Part shown: positions 32,668 through 42,367 of the stretch, piece after piece
Layout of the letters: each line of letters opens with the position of its first letter
How positions within the stretch are numbered: position 1 is the first letter of the stretch
From: Deltaproteobacteria bacterium
GTDB taxonomy: Bacteria > Myxococcota_A > UBA9042 > PHBI01 > JACKFB01
Assembly: GCA_020632695.1 (NCBI GenBank)
Contig: JACKFB010000018.1
Coordinates: forward strand, 1 to 64,000
Direction: 5' to 3'
DNA: 64,000 bases
The notes under the pieces: generated by a model
Database searches by the model: none
Seen by the model: only the letters and a program-made list of their open reading frames with translations
Told to the model about the DNA's origin: nothing
Translations under genes and position numbers: made by a program

Positions 32668-33609
32668 TCAGCCCTCCGCGCCCAGCGCCTCGACCACGCA
32701 GCGGTCGCGCCCCTCGTGCTTGGCGCGGTAGAGCGCCTGATCCGATGCCCTGACGAAGCGGAGCTGATCGAGCTCGCCGCCGGCCCACGCTGCGATGCCG
32801 ATGGAGCAGGTCACCCCCATGGTCTCGCCGTCTTCGGTGGCGAACTTCAGCGACCGCGCGCCCTCGCAGATGCGGTTCCCGATGTGCTGGCAGGACGCCA
32901 GATCCGTCTTGGGGAGCAGCACACAGAACTCGTCGCCGCCCCAGCGTGCGGCCAGGTCGACGTCGCGCACCGAGGCCTGGATGGTCGAGGCGATGGCGCG
33001 CAGCACCTCGTCGCCGCCCAGGTGGCCCAGGGTGTCGTTGAGCTCCTTGAACTGGTCGAGGTCGATGAGCGCCAGCGCCAGCGCGGTGCCGTAGCGGCGC
33101 GAGCGCCTCAGCTCGTTGTCCAGCCGCTCGTCGAACCAGGCGCGGCTGTAGAGCTCGGTGAGCTGGTCGAAGTTGGCCAGCCGCGCCAGGCGGAGCTGCT
33201 CCAGATGCTGCGCACGCGCGGCGCGGTGGCGCTCGGTGGCCTCGAGGATCGACGCCGTGAGGCGATCCCGGGTGATGTTCGCCTTGGTCAGGTAGTCCAG
33301 CGCGCCATGCTTCATGGCCCTGACCGCGACGGCCTCGTCGCCGGACCCCGTCAGCATGATGGCGGCGGGCGCGGCCGGATCGGCCCACAGGCGCTCGACG
33401 ACGCGCACGCCGTCCGTCTCCGGCAGGCGGTAGTCCACGAGCACGCAGTCGAAGCGCTGCTCGGCGAGACGCTCGAAGGCGGCGGCGGCGCTGCTGACCA
33501 GCTCCACCTCGAAGATCCCCTCGAGCATCCGGCCGATGGCGATGCGGTCGACGCTGTCGTCGTCCACTACGAGCACGCGCAGAACGCGTGGATGGGGCCC
33601 GGTGTTCAC
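32668..33609 (-). CDS. Response regulator with GGDEF (diguanylate cyclase) output
   Basis: 313 residues. An N-terminal receiver domain (VLVVDDDSVDR, phospho-acceptor Asp in CVLVDYRLPETDG, conserved Lys in DYLTKANI) is joined by a short helix to a GGDEF domain with an intact AARWGGDEFCVLLP active site and substrate-binding FDQLTELYSRAWF start. It should make c-di-GMP when phosphorylated. No RxxD inhibitory site is evident just upstream of WGGDEF. The GTG overlaps the stop of the single-domain REC gene (GTGA), placing it last in a coupled three-gene signalling unit. Confidence 0.93.
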   Translation of the reverse strand: MNTGPHPRVLRVLVVDDDSVDRIAIGRMLEGIFEVELVSSAAAAFERLAEQRFDCVLVDYRLPETDGVRVVERLWADPAAPAAIMLTGSGDEAVAVRAMKHGALDYLTKANITRDRLTASILEATERHRAARAQHLEQLRLARLANFDQLTELYSRAWFDERLDNELRRSRRYGTALALALIDLDQFKELNDTLGHLGGDEVLRAIASTIQASVRDVDLAARWGGDEFCVLLPKTDLASCQHIGNRICEGARSLKFATEDGETMGVTCSIGIAAWAGGELDQLRFVRASDQALYRAKHEGRDRCVVEALGAEG

Positions 33610-34004
33610 GGCGCCGTCACCACCTGCCGGTAGAGGTCCAGGAGCTGCATGAACGCACGGAGCCGCGCGCCATCGGAGGTCTTGGTGACCCAGCCCACCA
33701 CGTGCAGCGCGGCGGCGGCTGCGCGGTCGCCGATATCCGACGATGTGCTGAGCATGAAGGCCGGAAGCGAGGTCAGGCCAGGGTCGGCGCGCACGTCGCG
33801 CAGCAGCGCCAGGCCGTCCTTGCCGGGCATGTGGAGATCGATGACCAGGACCGTGGGGCGGCTCACCGCCCCGCTGCGGAGCTTGTCCAGCGCCGCGTCG
33901 GCCGAGCGGACGTGGTGCAGGTTGAATCGGGCGTCCACGGCGGTCATGGCGCGCTCGACGGCCAACGCGTCCACGCGGTCGTCCTCGACGAGGAGCACGT
34001 TCAT
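33606..34004 (-). CDS. Single-domain response regulator (Rcp1-like)
   Basis: 132 residues: a stand-alone receiver domain with VLLVEDDRVDALAVERAM, phospho-acceptor Asp in TVLVIDLHMPGKDG, a Thr/Ser switch in LSTSSD and the Lys in GWVTKTSD. The LVEDDxxDxxxxxRA start and LDLNMPxxDG-like core are typical of Rcp1-type regulators paired with PAS or phytochrome-like kinases. It probably shuttles phosphate between the kinase and the REC-GGDEF protein. ATGA overlap with the kinase gene and GAGGAGG ribosome site. Confidence 0.92.
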   Translation of the reverse strand: MNVLLVEDDRVDALAVERAMTAVDARFNLHHVRSADAALDKLRSGAVSRPTVLVIDLHMPGKDGLALLRDVRADPGLTSLPAFMLSTSSDIGDRAAAAALHVVGWVTKTSDGARLRAFMQLLDLYRQVVTAP

Positions 34005-35590
34005 GTCGCCTCCTCGGGACTCGAGGGTGAGCGCTTCGTCCCGGGCGACGTCACCGCGCGGGCCACCTTGGGCCAGAGCACGCGCACGGTGCAGCCGCCG
34101 CCCTCGGTCTCCGCCAGGGACACGCTGCCTCCCCGGCTCATCACGGTGCGGCGCACCAGGGACAGGCCCAGGCCGCTGCCCTCGACCTCGTCGCGGGGGC
34201 GCAGCGTGTGGAACATCTCGAAGACCCGCTCGCGGTGCTCGGCCGGGATGCCCGGCCCGTCGTCGGCCACCGCGAGCTGCCAGAACTCGCCGGCGTCGTC
34301 GACGGAGATCCGGATGTGACGGACCGTCGGTGCCCCGTGCTTGAGCGCGTTGCCGATGAGGTTGGCGAAGATCTGCTGCAGCGGGCCGCGGGCGGCCTCG
34401 ACGGAGGGCAGGGAGGCCTCCACCTCGACGCTGACCTCGGGGGGCGGACGCACCTGCTCGATGGCCGCCTCCACGGCCTCGGCCAGGTTCGTGGTCCCGA
34501 CCAGCTCCTCCACGTGGGCCGCGCGCGCGTAGCCGAGCAGGTCGTCGACGAGCCGCTTCATCCGCATCACCCGGCCGTGCAGCAGGGCGCGATACTCCTG
34601 GGCCCGCTCCTCGTTGCCCGCGGCCTGCTCCTCGGCGATCCACTGGTTCAGGTTGGCGATGGCGCGCAGCGGCGCCTTGAGGTCGTGGGCGGCCGCGTAT
34701 CCGAAGCGCTCCAGCTCCTCGTTCGAGCGCTGCAGCTCGGCGGTGCGCTCGGCGATCCGCGCCTCCAGGGCTTCGTTGAGGTGGCGCAGCGACGCCTCGG
34801 CGGCGATCTGCTCGGTGACGTCGACCAGATGCACGACGATGAACTCCCCGGGCTCGTCGTCGCGCACCGCCGACGCCGACACGTCGAGCCACAGGGTCTC
34901 GCCCTCCGCGTCGAGGATCCGCTTGGTGCCGCGATAGCGCTCGATCTCCCCCTGGCAGACACCCTCGATGCCGTCGCCCTGAGCCGCCCGGTCCTCGGGG
35001 AGGAACATGTCGCGGAGACGACGGCCGACCAGCTCGTCCTCGGTGGCGCCGAGGCTCACGCAGAGCGCGGCGTTGACGGTCACGCAGACGCCGTCGCGGC
35101 CGAGCAGCGCCATGCCGGTCGGTGCGTCGAAGAAGGCGCTCTTGAAGTGTCGCTCGGTGCGGCGCGAGTCGGCCTCGGCCCGCGCGCGTGCCTGCTCGGC
35201 GCGCGTCAGCTCGGCAGGGCTGGGGCGGGCCAGCGCGCGAGGGACCGCCGGGATCATCGCGAAGACGGTCAACCAGGACACGCCGGCGGTGATGGCCTTC
35301 ATGAGCCCGGCGAAGCGGTAGACCGGATGCCAGAAGATGATCGCCTCGAGCAGGTGCGTGGTGCCGCAGAAGAAGATGAACGCCACGAAGAGCCAGCCGA
35401 TCTTCGGGAAGGGGGTCTGCTTGCGGCGGCGGTAGAAGAACCACGCCAGCAGCATCGGGATGGCGACGTAGGCGCTCCACACCAACAGGTCCGACACGAT
35501 GTGCGTGTAGCCGAGCGCGTCGCTCCACTTCCCGCAGTGCCAGCGCGCGGGGAAGTCCGACGTGTCGAACAGCGATGTGAAGAGATCCAT
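34001..35590 (-). CDS. Histidine kinase with ethylene-receptor-like N-terminus and PAS domain
   Basis: 529 residues. The first ~120 residues contain three membrane helices resembling the ethylene-binding domain of plant ETR1: SDLLVWSAYVAIPMLLAWFF with D34, and AFIFFCGTTHLLEAIIF with C75 and H79 in the CxxxH arrangement of the copper ligands C65/H69 of ETR1. A PAS domain (about 148-265) follows, then a coiled segment and a kinase core with FGYAAAHDLKAPLRA (H302), an N-box and GxGLGLSLVRR. Start at 35590 gives MDLFTSLFDTSDFPARWHCG; a longer ORF has no similarity there. Coupled by ATGA to a REC gene, then a diguanylate cyclase. Signal: possibly ethylene or another copper ligand (inference). Confidence 0.88.
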   Translation of the reverse strand: MDLFTSLFDTSDFPARWHCGKWSDALGYTHIVSDLLVWSAYVAIPMLLAWFFYRRRKQTPFPKIGWLFVAFIFFCGTTHLLEAIIFWHPVYRFAGLMKAITAGVSWLTVFAMIPAVPRALARPSPAELTRAEQARARAEADSRRTERHFKSAFFDAPTGMALLGRDGVCVTVNAALCVSLGATEDELVGRRLRDMFLPEDRAAQGDGIEGVCQGEIERYRGTKRILDAEGETLWLDVSASAVRDDEPGEFIVVHLVDVTEQIAAEASLRHLNEALEARIAERTAELQRSNEELERFGYAAAHDLKAPLRAIANLNQWIAEEQAAGNEERAQEYRALLHGRVMRMKRLVDDLLGYARAAHVEELVGTTNLAEAVEAAIEQVRPPPEVSVEVEASLPSVEAARGPLQQIFANLIGNALKHGAPTVRHIRISVDDAGEFWQLAVADDGPGIPAEHRERVFEMFHTLRPRDEVEGSGLGLSLVRRTVMSRGGSVSLAETEGGGCTVRVLWPKVARAVTSPGTKRSPSSPEEAT

Positions 35591-35662
35591 GGGAGATCGA
35601 CCGCCGTGCCTCGGTGGCGCCCGACGCGAAAGCACGCGGGTCCCGTGGCGGCAGCTTCCTGT

Positions 35663-35691
35663 ACGATGCGACAGGGTGGAAGGTCAGTCAA
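35663..35691 (-). promoter_or_regulatory. Candidate promoter of the ethylene-receptor-like kinase operon
   Basis: Minus strand: TTGACT (35691-35686), 17 nt, CATCGT (35668-35663), about 70 nt upstream of the ATG at 35590. The rest of the 331-nt gap to the next gene (35922) shows no gene. Confidence 0.5.
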
Positions 35692-35921
35692 CACCACGCC
35701 GACCCTCGAGCGAAGCCCCGAATCGTCGCAGAAGCCCGTCCAGCCCAGGTTGCGCCGACGTCCTGGGGTCGTAACCGCCTCCCCACGACGCCGCCCCGCG
35801 CCGCGGCGAGGCCCCGTGGCCCCGCCGCACGCACCACCCGAATCCCTCGGATCCGCCGCCCCCGAAGTGCCCGGAGAGGCGTATGAACTGCGCTATGCTG
35901 CATCGCAATATCGCCGTATCG

Positions 35922-37130
<1,209 letters not shown>

Positions 37131-37301
37131 GAGGTCTCCGTGGGGCGCGTGGCCGCGGCGGCGGAGCGCCGACAGCGGCCGAGCGATGGCGGTCTGGAGG
37201 GCTGCCCGGACATCCTGCCGCCGGGCGAGGCGGGGCCACAAGCGCGTTGGAGGGCGACGTGCCGAACGCACGCGCGCCCTCCCTGCGCCAGGACCGGCGG
37301 C

Positions 37302-38321
37302 TCAGCGCTCGATGCGGAACTCGACCCGGCGATTGCGCTGGTACTCCTCCGGGGTCGTCGCGTCGGCCACCGCCGGGTGGCTCTCGCCGTAGCCTTCGGT
37401 GTCCAGCTTCTCCGCCGGCATGCCGTGGGCGCTGAGATAGGCCGCCACGGCCTCGGCGCGGTCGCGGCTGAGCTGGATGTTGTAGTCGGCCGGGCCGCGC
37501 TCGTCGGCGAAGCCCATGATCTTCAGCGACTTCCACGAGTTTCCTTCGCGGCGCCAGGCCGACACGATCTCGTCCAGCTTGCTCTTGCCCTCGGGACGCA
37601 GGGTGCTCTTGTCGAAGTCGAAGAACACGGTCTCGTCGACGACCAGGCGGTCCTCGATGAAGAGCGCCACGATGGGCGAGGGGCGAGGCTCGGCAGGGGC
37701 CGTCTCGACGTGCGGCGGGGGCCCGGCCACCAACTCCTTGTCACCCTCGGGGCGATGGTCGAAGAGGTTCACCTCGGCGCCGATGACCACGGCCACCAGG
37801 TCGGACGCGTCCCGTTGGAAGAAGTGCAGCACGCGGAAGAAGGGGCCGACCCCCAGCGGTCCTGCCTCGAAGTTCCAGCCCACGGCGCCCTCGAAGCCCA
37901 GCCGGGCGTCGGTGTCGCTGCCCGGTCCGTCGAGGAGTCCGAGCCCGATGCCGGTCTCTACCCAGAGGCCCGTGCCGCGCCGGACATCGTCCTTCTTCGC
38001 CAGCGGACGCGCGCGGAGCGCCAGGCTGAACAGCCCCATGCCGAGCATGTCGTCGCCCGTGCCGTCGGCCGTCAGGAACCCGCCGTGGGCGCGCAGGCCG
38101 GCGGCCAGCATGGGCGACCAGGTGTGGTAGAGGCCTGCTCCTGCCCACATGCCCGGGTTGAGGTAGTCGCGCTCGGGGTCACTCACCGGGATTCCGAGCC
38201 CGGCATCGACGGTGAGGAGGAGGGCCTCGTCGCGGGCCTCCTCCGGAATCGCGAGCGCGGGGCCTCCGAGCGCCGCCAAGGAGGCCACCAGGGCCAGGCG
38301 GGTCAGGGTCTTGCCGTTCAT
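37302..38321 (-). CDS. OmpA family outer-membrane protein
   Basis: 339 residues. Signal peptide ending GPALAIPEE; residues ~25-200 form a beta-barrel-like region with glycine-rich amphipathic strands (GLWVETGIGLGLLDG, FEGAVGWNFEAGPLGVGPFF); the last ~120 residues are an OmpA-type peptidoglycan-binding domain: VFFDFDKSTLRPEGKSKLDE, IMGFADERGPADYNIQLSRDRAEAV, GYGESHPAV and NRRVEFRI, with the Asp and Arg that bind diaminopimelate. It should tether the outer membrane to peptidoglycan. It lies downstream of the 150-bp repeat array and the 38473-38509 inverted repeat on the same strand as the baeRF gene. Confidence 0.9.
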   Translation of the reverse strand: MNGKTLTRLALVASLAALGGPALAIPEEARDEALLLTVDAGLGIPVSDPERDYLNPGMWAGAGLYHTWSPMLAAGLRAHGGFLTADGTGDDMLGMGLFSLALRARPLAKKDDVRRGTGLWVETGIGLGLLDGPGSDTDARLGFEGAVGWNFEAGPLGVGPFFRVLHFFQRDASDLVAVVIGAEVNLFDHRPEGDKELVAGPPPHVETAPAEPRPSPIVALFIEDRLVVDETVFFDFDKSTLRPEGKSKLDEIVSAWRREGNSWKSLKIMGFADERGPADYNIQLSRDRAEAVAAYLSAHGMPAEKLDTEGYGESHPAVADATTPEEYQRNRRVEFRIER

Positions 38322-38472
38322 GCTCTATCTCCTTGTGTGCGGGACGGGATGCGCTGCGGGCCGGAACGGGTCCGGGGTCGCGCGCTGTCGAGTGGGGCGT
38401 TGCAGCGTTTGTGCCAGCCGCGGCCGCCGGCCTGACGCGCGGATCTGGGCTGCGATGCAGCAATCGCGGTGG

Positions 38473-38509
38473 CGATTCGCCCCGCCTCGGGAGACGGCGG
38501 GGCGAATCG
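38473..38509. repeat. Perfect 14-bp inverted repeat
   Basis: Arms CGATTCGCCCCGCC (38473-38486) and GGCGGGGCGAATCG (38496-38509) around a 9-nt loop. No T-run follows on either strand, so it is not a standard intrinsic terminator. It lies between the tandem array and the OmpA gene, in the 199-nt stretch upstream of the OmpA start that otherwise shows no gene. Confidence 0.9.
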
Positions 38510-38535
38510 GGACGGCCTAGGGGCTCTCAGTAGTT

Positions 38536-39430
38536 GCCCATGCGCCTTCGCCGCTTTCCGAGGCATGAAGGCTGTCTCGGGCGCGTGGGCAGCTACGCGG
38601 CCCGCGTCGGCGGGCCGCCTCGGGGGGAGGGGCCCTGCGGGCTTTGCCCGCGGGGAGGGGGGCGCGAGGCGTCCCCTTCTGATAGCCGCCCATGCGCCTT
38701 CGCCGCTTTCCGAGGCATGAAGGGGGCGCGTGGGCAGCTACGCGGCCCGCGTCGGCGGGCCGCCTCGAGGGGCCCTGCGGGCTTTGCCCGCGGGGGGAGG
38801 GGCGCGAGGCGTCCCCTTCTGATAGCCGCCCATGCGCCTTCGCCGCTTCCCGAGGCATGAAGGCTGTCTCGGGCGCGTGGGCAGCTACGCGGCCCGCGTC
38901 GGCGGGCCGCCTCGGGGGGAGGGGCCCTGCGGGCTCTGCCCGCGGGGAGGGGGGCGCGAGGCGTCCCCCTTCTGATAGCCGCCCATGCGCCTTCGCCGCT
39001 TCCCGAGGCATGAAGGCTGTCTCGGGCGCGTGGGCAGCTACGCGGCCCGCGTCGGCGGGCCGCCTCGGGGGGAGGGGCCCTGCGGGCTCTGCCCGCGGGG
39101 AGGGGGGCGCGAGGCGTCCCCCTTCTGATAGCCGCCCATGCGCCTTCGCCGCTTCCCGAGGCATGAAGGCTGTCTCGGGCGCGTGGGCTACGCGGCCCGC
39201 GTCGGCGGGCCGCCTCGGGGGGAGGGGCCCTGCGGGCTCTGCCCGCGGGGAGGGGGGCGCGAGGCGTCCCCCTTCTGATAGCCGCCCATGCGCCTTCACC
39301 GCTTCCCGAGGCATGAAGGCTGTCTCGGGCGCGTGGGCGGCTACGCGGCCCGCGTCGGCGGGCCGCGTCGGGGGGAGGGGCCCTGCGGGCTCTGCCCGCG
39401 GGGAGGGGGGCGCGAGGCGTCCCCCTTCTC
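38536..39430. repeat. Six tandem copies of a ~150-bp hairpin-rich unit
   Basis: Units start with GCCCATGCGCCTT at 38536, 38688, 38828, 38981, 39134 and 39284 (lengths 152, 140, 153, 153, 150 and ~147). Each unit contains a perfect 9-bp stem GCGGCCCGC-gtcg-GCGGGCCGC, a 10-bp stem around GCGGGC-tct-GCCCGC, and a weaker CCCGAG...CTCGGG pairing. Units 3 and 4 are nearly identical; unit 2 lacks ~12 bp in the CTGTCTCGG part and unit 5 lacks 4 bp. CTCAGTAG flanks both ends (38527, 39429), the right one being the end of the baeRF gene. No spacers, so not CRISPR. Probably a non-coding structured array. Confidence 0.92.
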
Positions 39431-40574
39431 AGTAGCGGTAGGTCGCGGCGGCGGGCCCGTCGACAGGGAGCGAGCCGGCCTCGACCACGTACACGCGACC
39501 GCCGTCGGCCCAGGTCTCCAGCGCCGCCAGGTCGAGGAGGTCCGCGTCGCCGGGGCGGCGTTCGTCGTGCACCTCCACGGCGCGGCGCTCGCGGTCGAAG
39601 TGCCCCCAGCGGTGGGCGTCGCGGGCCACGAAGAGCGTCTTCACGCGCCCGTCGGTGGCGGCCTTGACCACGTCACGCAGCTCGCCCGAGGCCTGGCCGC
39701 GCGCCTCCAGCGTGCCGAAGCGCTCGATCTCCGCGGCGAGAGCCTCGTCCGGCCCCTCGCTCAGCAGCGCCCACGCCTCGTCGCGCAGCTCCTCGGGCGG
39801 CCGATGCTCGGGGTTGCCCTCGACGCCGCGCTCCAGGATGTTCGGCAACGCCGACGCCTCCCGGTACATGGGCAGCAGGAAGTCGACGCCGGCGAGCACC
39901 ACCGGGCTCTGTCGATCGCCGATGGCCGCGGCCACGCCGGGGTCCACCATGCGCATGAACTTGCGGATCTCGCCCTTGCGCTCGTCGCGTCCGCCGCCCT
40001 GGCCGTGCGAGATCCCCGAGTTCGGGCCTCGCGCGTCCGAGTGGTGCTGCAGCGTCGGCTCGGTCAGCTCCCAACCCAGGGCATCGCGCAGGCTGGTCGG
40101 CGTGTCCGAGGGCAGCGGGACCTCCTCGATGGTGTGGCGGCTGGCGTCGAAGAGCCGCACCGACTTCAGGCTCAGGGCCAGCACGTAGAAGTGCCGGTCC
40201 CCGGTGAGCAGCTCGAGCAACGGCAAGAGGTGGAAGCGCGACTCGACCGTCGCCAGCTCCTCGACCGGCTCGGGCAGCGGCAGGATCTGGAAGACCGTGT
40301 CGGTGCGGAAGACCGCCAGGCCGGGGGTCTGCTGGTTCCAGAACGCGCGATCGTCGGTGAGGCGCCGCAGCGGGGTCATCAGCTGCTCGCGGCGGTCGGC
40401 CTCGACCTCGAGGTCGTCGAGCAGGCCCTCGACCTCGCTGAGCAGATTGCCGTATCGGATGGCATTCTGGCGCACCTCGGGGCCGGCGGTCACCGAGGGC
40501 ATGTAGAGGGAGATGCAGGGGCTGTCGCTGTTGCGCAGCAGGGCACGGACGAGAGTGGGATCGATGACGGACAT
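39429..40574 (-). CDS. baeRF-family (bacterial archaeo-eukaryotic release factor-like) protein
   Basis: 381 residues. Opening PCISLYMPSVTAGPEVRQNA, GLAVFRTDTVFQILPLP, the central KSVRLFDASRHTIEEVPLP and PVVLAGVDFLLPMYREAS with later GNPEHRPPEELRDEAW are features of the baeRF3/baeRF11-like families, bacterial relatives of eRF1/Pelota predicted to act on ribosomes. The usual GGQ-type catalytic loop is represented only by a Gly-rich HGQGGGRDERKG segment, so peptidyl-tRNA hydrolysis is not certain. The start at 40574 follows GGAGGAAACG. The gene's 3' end abuts the 150-bp tandem array. Confidence 0.82.
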   Translation of the reverse strand: MSVIDPTLVRALLRNSDSPCISLYMPSVTAGPEVRQNAIRYGNLLSEVEGLLDDLEVEADRREQLMTPLRRLTDDRAFWNQQTPGLAVFRTDTVFQILPLPEPVEELATVESRFHLLPLLELLTGDRHFYVLALSLKSVRLFDASRHTIEEVPLPSDTPTSLRDALGWELTEPTLQHHSDARGPNSGISHGQGGGRDERKGEIRKFMRMVDPGVAAAIGDRQSPVVLAGVDFLLPMYREASALPNILERGVEGNPEHRPPEELRDEAWALLSEGPDEALAAEIERFGTLEARGQASGELRDVVKAATDGRVKTLFVARDAHRWGHFDRERRAVEVHDERRPGDADLLDLAALETWADGGRVYVVEAGSLPVDGPAAATYRY

Positions 40575-40702
40575 CGTTTCCTCCAGGCATGGGTTCCGCA
40601 GACGAGGTTGCATGAACCGTTCCGGCCTCGGCGCCCCGGTGGGGTCAGCGGAGCTTCATGCGGCTACACTGGGCCGGACGGACGCCGCTCGGGAGGTCGG
40701 AG

Positions 40703-41182
40703 ATGCAGCGCAGCGTGCTGGTGGGCCTGTTGGTGGTCGTCGTGGGAGTGGCGGGATACCTCCTCACCACCCGGGCCCCGGGCCCGGAGCCGCCGCCGCT
40801 GGCTCCGCTGGTCTCCGAGATGCCCGCGGCGCCCACGGTGTCGCCGGCGACGCCCGCGCCGCCAGCGCTGCCCGCGCCGCCGCAGCCCGCCGCCGCCCCC
40901 GAGCCGCGGCGGGATCCCCTGCTGACCCTGGCCCACGTCCTGCTCGAGGAGCCGGCGCACAGCGCGCTGGTCGCGGACTACCTGAGGGGCCGGGGCGCGC
41001 TCTTCGAGCTGACCGACGCGGATCGCGATGGCCACTGGGACAGCGCGCGCATCGACTACCAGCGCGACGGCACCTGGGACGAGACCTGGACGCGCGAGGA
41101 GGGCACGGCGGTGCGGACCCTGGCCGCCAGCGGCGACCGGCTGGTGCTCCGCGAGGGGCGCTGGCAGCGGGACCCGCCCTGA
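40703..41182 (+). CDS. Small membrane-anchored protein with Pro/Ala linker and DxDxDG motif
   Basis: 159 residues: one N-terminal helix (SVLVGLLVVVVGVAGYLL), a ~50-residue Pro/Ala-rich linker, then a short globular domain with LTDADRDGHWDSARIDYQRD, a DxDxDGxxD calcium-loop-like sequence. No family recognised. It is probably anchored in the inner membrane with the domain in the periplasm. The ATG at 40703 follows GGGAGGTCGGAG; an ATG at 40658 would place 15 extra residues before the helix. Confidence 0.7.
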   Translation: MQRSVLVGLLVVVVGVAGYLLTTRAPGPEPPPLAPLVSEMPAAPTVSPATPAPPALPAPPQPAAAPEPRRDPLLTLAHVLLEEPAHSALVADYLRGRGALFELTDADRDGHWDSARIDYQRDGTWDETWTREEGTAVRTLAASGDRLVLREGRWQRDPP

Positions 41183-41299
41183 CGGCGCCGCGGCGATAGC
41201 GCTTGACCGGCGCCGCAGACAGGACACATTGCACGTCGAGCGCCCACCCGGCCGCGGCCGGCGCCGGCGCCTCCGGAGACCCTCCACGATGCCTGCACG

Positions 41300-42367
41300 A
41301 TGATCGATCCCGGCCACGCCACACGCCCCGAACGCATCGCGGTCGTGCACAACGTCGACTACCGCGGCGCCCCCGCCGGCGATGACGCGCTGCCCTCGGC
41401 GGCCGCCGACGCCGACGTGGAGGAGGTCGCCGAGGCGGTGGTGGACGCGCTGCGTTCGCTGGGCCACGACGCCCGCGTGCTCACCGTCGACGACGATCCG
41501 GCGCCGCTCATCGCCCAGGCCCGCGCCGAGCGGGTCACCTGCGTCTTCAACCTGGTCGAGTCGCTGGGGCGCGACGCCTCGCGCGAGGCCGAGTTCGTGG
41601 CAGCGCTCGAGGCCGCCGGCATCCCCTACACCGGCAACCGGGCGCCCGCGCTGCGCGTCGCCCAGGCCAAGGACCGGGTCCGCGAGGTGCTGGACGCCGC
41701 CGACGTGCCTCACGCCCGGGGCCTGGCGGTGGACGCGCCGCCCGATCAGCCCGCCCTGGACGCCGCCGGCCTGGGCTGGCCGCTCTTCGTCAAGCCGGCC
41801 CGGGTCGACGGGTCCATCGGCATCGATCAGGGATCGGTGGTCTACGATCTCCCGGCGCTGCAGGCCAGGGTGGAGCGGCTGCTGGCGCACCTCGGCGGCC
41901 CGTGTCTGGTCGAGGACTTCCTGCCCGGCCCGGAGCTCAACGTCGCCATCCTCGGCGACCCGAACGGCCCGGTGGCGGTCACCACCATCGACTTCGGCGA
42001 GGCGGCGGGCCTCGGCATCGTGACCTACGACTGCAAGTGGACCCCCGGCACGCCGGACTACGACGCGCGGTCGGTGCCGGCCACCGGCAGGTTCAGCGAG
42101 GCGCTGCTCGACCAGGCGCGCAGCTCGGCCCGGCGAGCCTTCCTCGCCATCGGCGGCACCTCCTACGGCCGCGTGGACCTCCGCCTGTCGGCGGCGGGCC
42201 TCCCCTCGGTCATCGACGTCAACCCCAACCCCGATCTCCACCCGGACGCGGGGCTCGCCATCGCAGCTCGCGATGCCGGGCTCGACTACCCGTCACTGGT
42301 CGAGCGCATCCTCCGACGCGCCGGCCTCGAGGCACCCCATGGACATTCGCGCCATCCAATCGACTGA
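41300..42367 (+). CDS. D-alanine-D-alanine ligase-like ATP-grasp protein
   Basis: 355 residues. The N-terminal domain (IAVVHNVDYRG, VTCVFNLVESLGRDASREAE) and the ATP-grasp domain (GWPLFVKPARVDGSIGI, CLVEDFLPGPELNVAIL, SYGRVDLRL and VIDVNPNPDLHPDAG) match the D-Ala-D-Ala ligase superfamily, with the metal-binding Asp/Asn near the end. The normal ddl motifs are altered (no EKP/GSS pattern as in MurC-linked ddl), and it is not in a mur cluster, so it more likely ligates a different amino acid or small acid. It overlaps the next gene, a GNAT acetyltransferase, by 29 nt, suggesting a two-enzyme pathway. Confidence 0.85.
   Translation: MIDPGHATRPERIAVVHNVDYRGAPAGDDALPSAAADADVEEVAEAVVDALRSLGHDARVLTVDDDPAPLIAQARAERVTCVFNLVESLGRDASREAEFVAALEAAGIPYTGNRAPALRVAQAKDRVREVLDAADVPHARGLAVDAPPDQPALDAAGLGWPLFVKPARVDGSIGIDQGSVVYDLPALQARVERLLAHLGGPCLVEDFLPGPELNVAILGDPNGPVAVTTIDFGEAAGLGIVTYDCKWTPGTPDYDARSVPATGRFSEALLDQARSSARRAFLAIGGTSYGRVDLRLSAAGLPSVIDVNPNPDLHPDAGLAIAARDAGLDYPSLVERILRRAGLEAPHGHSRHPID

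Noticed and set aside
35894..35899. TATGCT on the plus strand as a promoter
   Set aside because: No -35 at the right distance and no plus-strand gene downstream.
38536..39430. CRISPR array
   Set aside because: Units are 140-153 bp with no short repeat/variable spacer alternation and no cas genes.
38517..39435. Long open frames across the tandem array on both strands, reading a 51-residue periodic protein
   Set aside because: Units 3 and 4 are 153 bp (51 codons), but units of 152, 140 and 150 bp break the frame, the strong stems dominate the sequence and no start or ribosome site is convincing; the open frames follow from GC-richness.
41300..42367. Assignment as the cell-wall ddl gene
   Set aside because: Not in a mur cluster and several Ddl motifs differ; only the ATP-grasp superfamily is supported.
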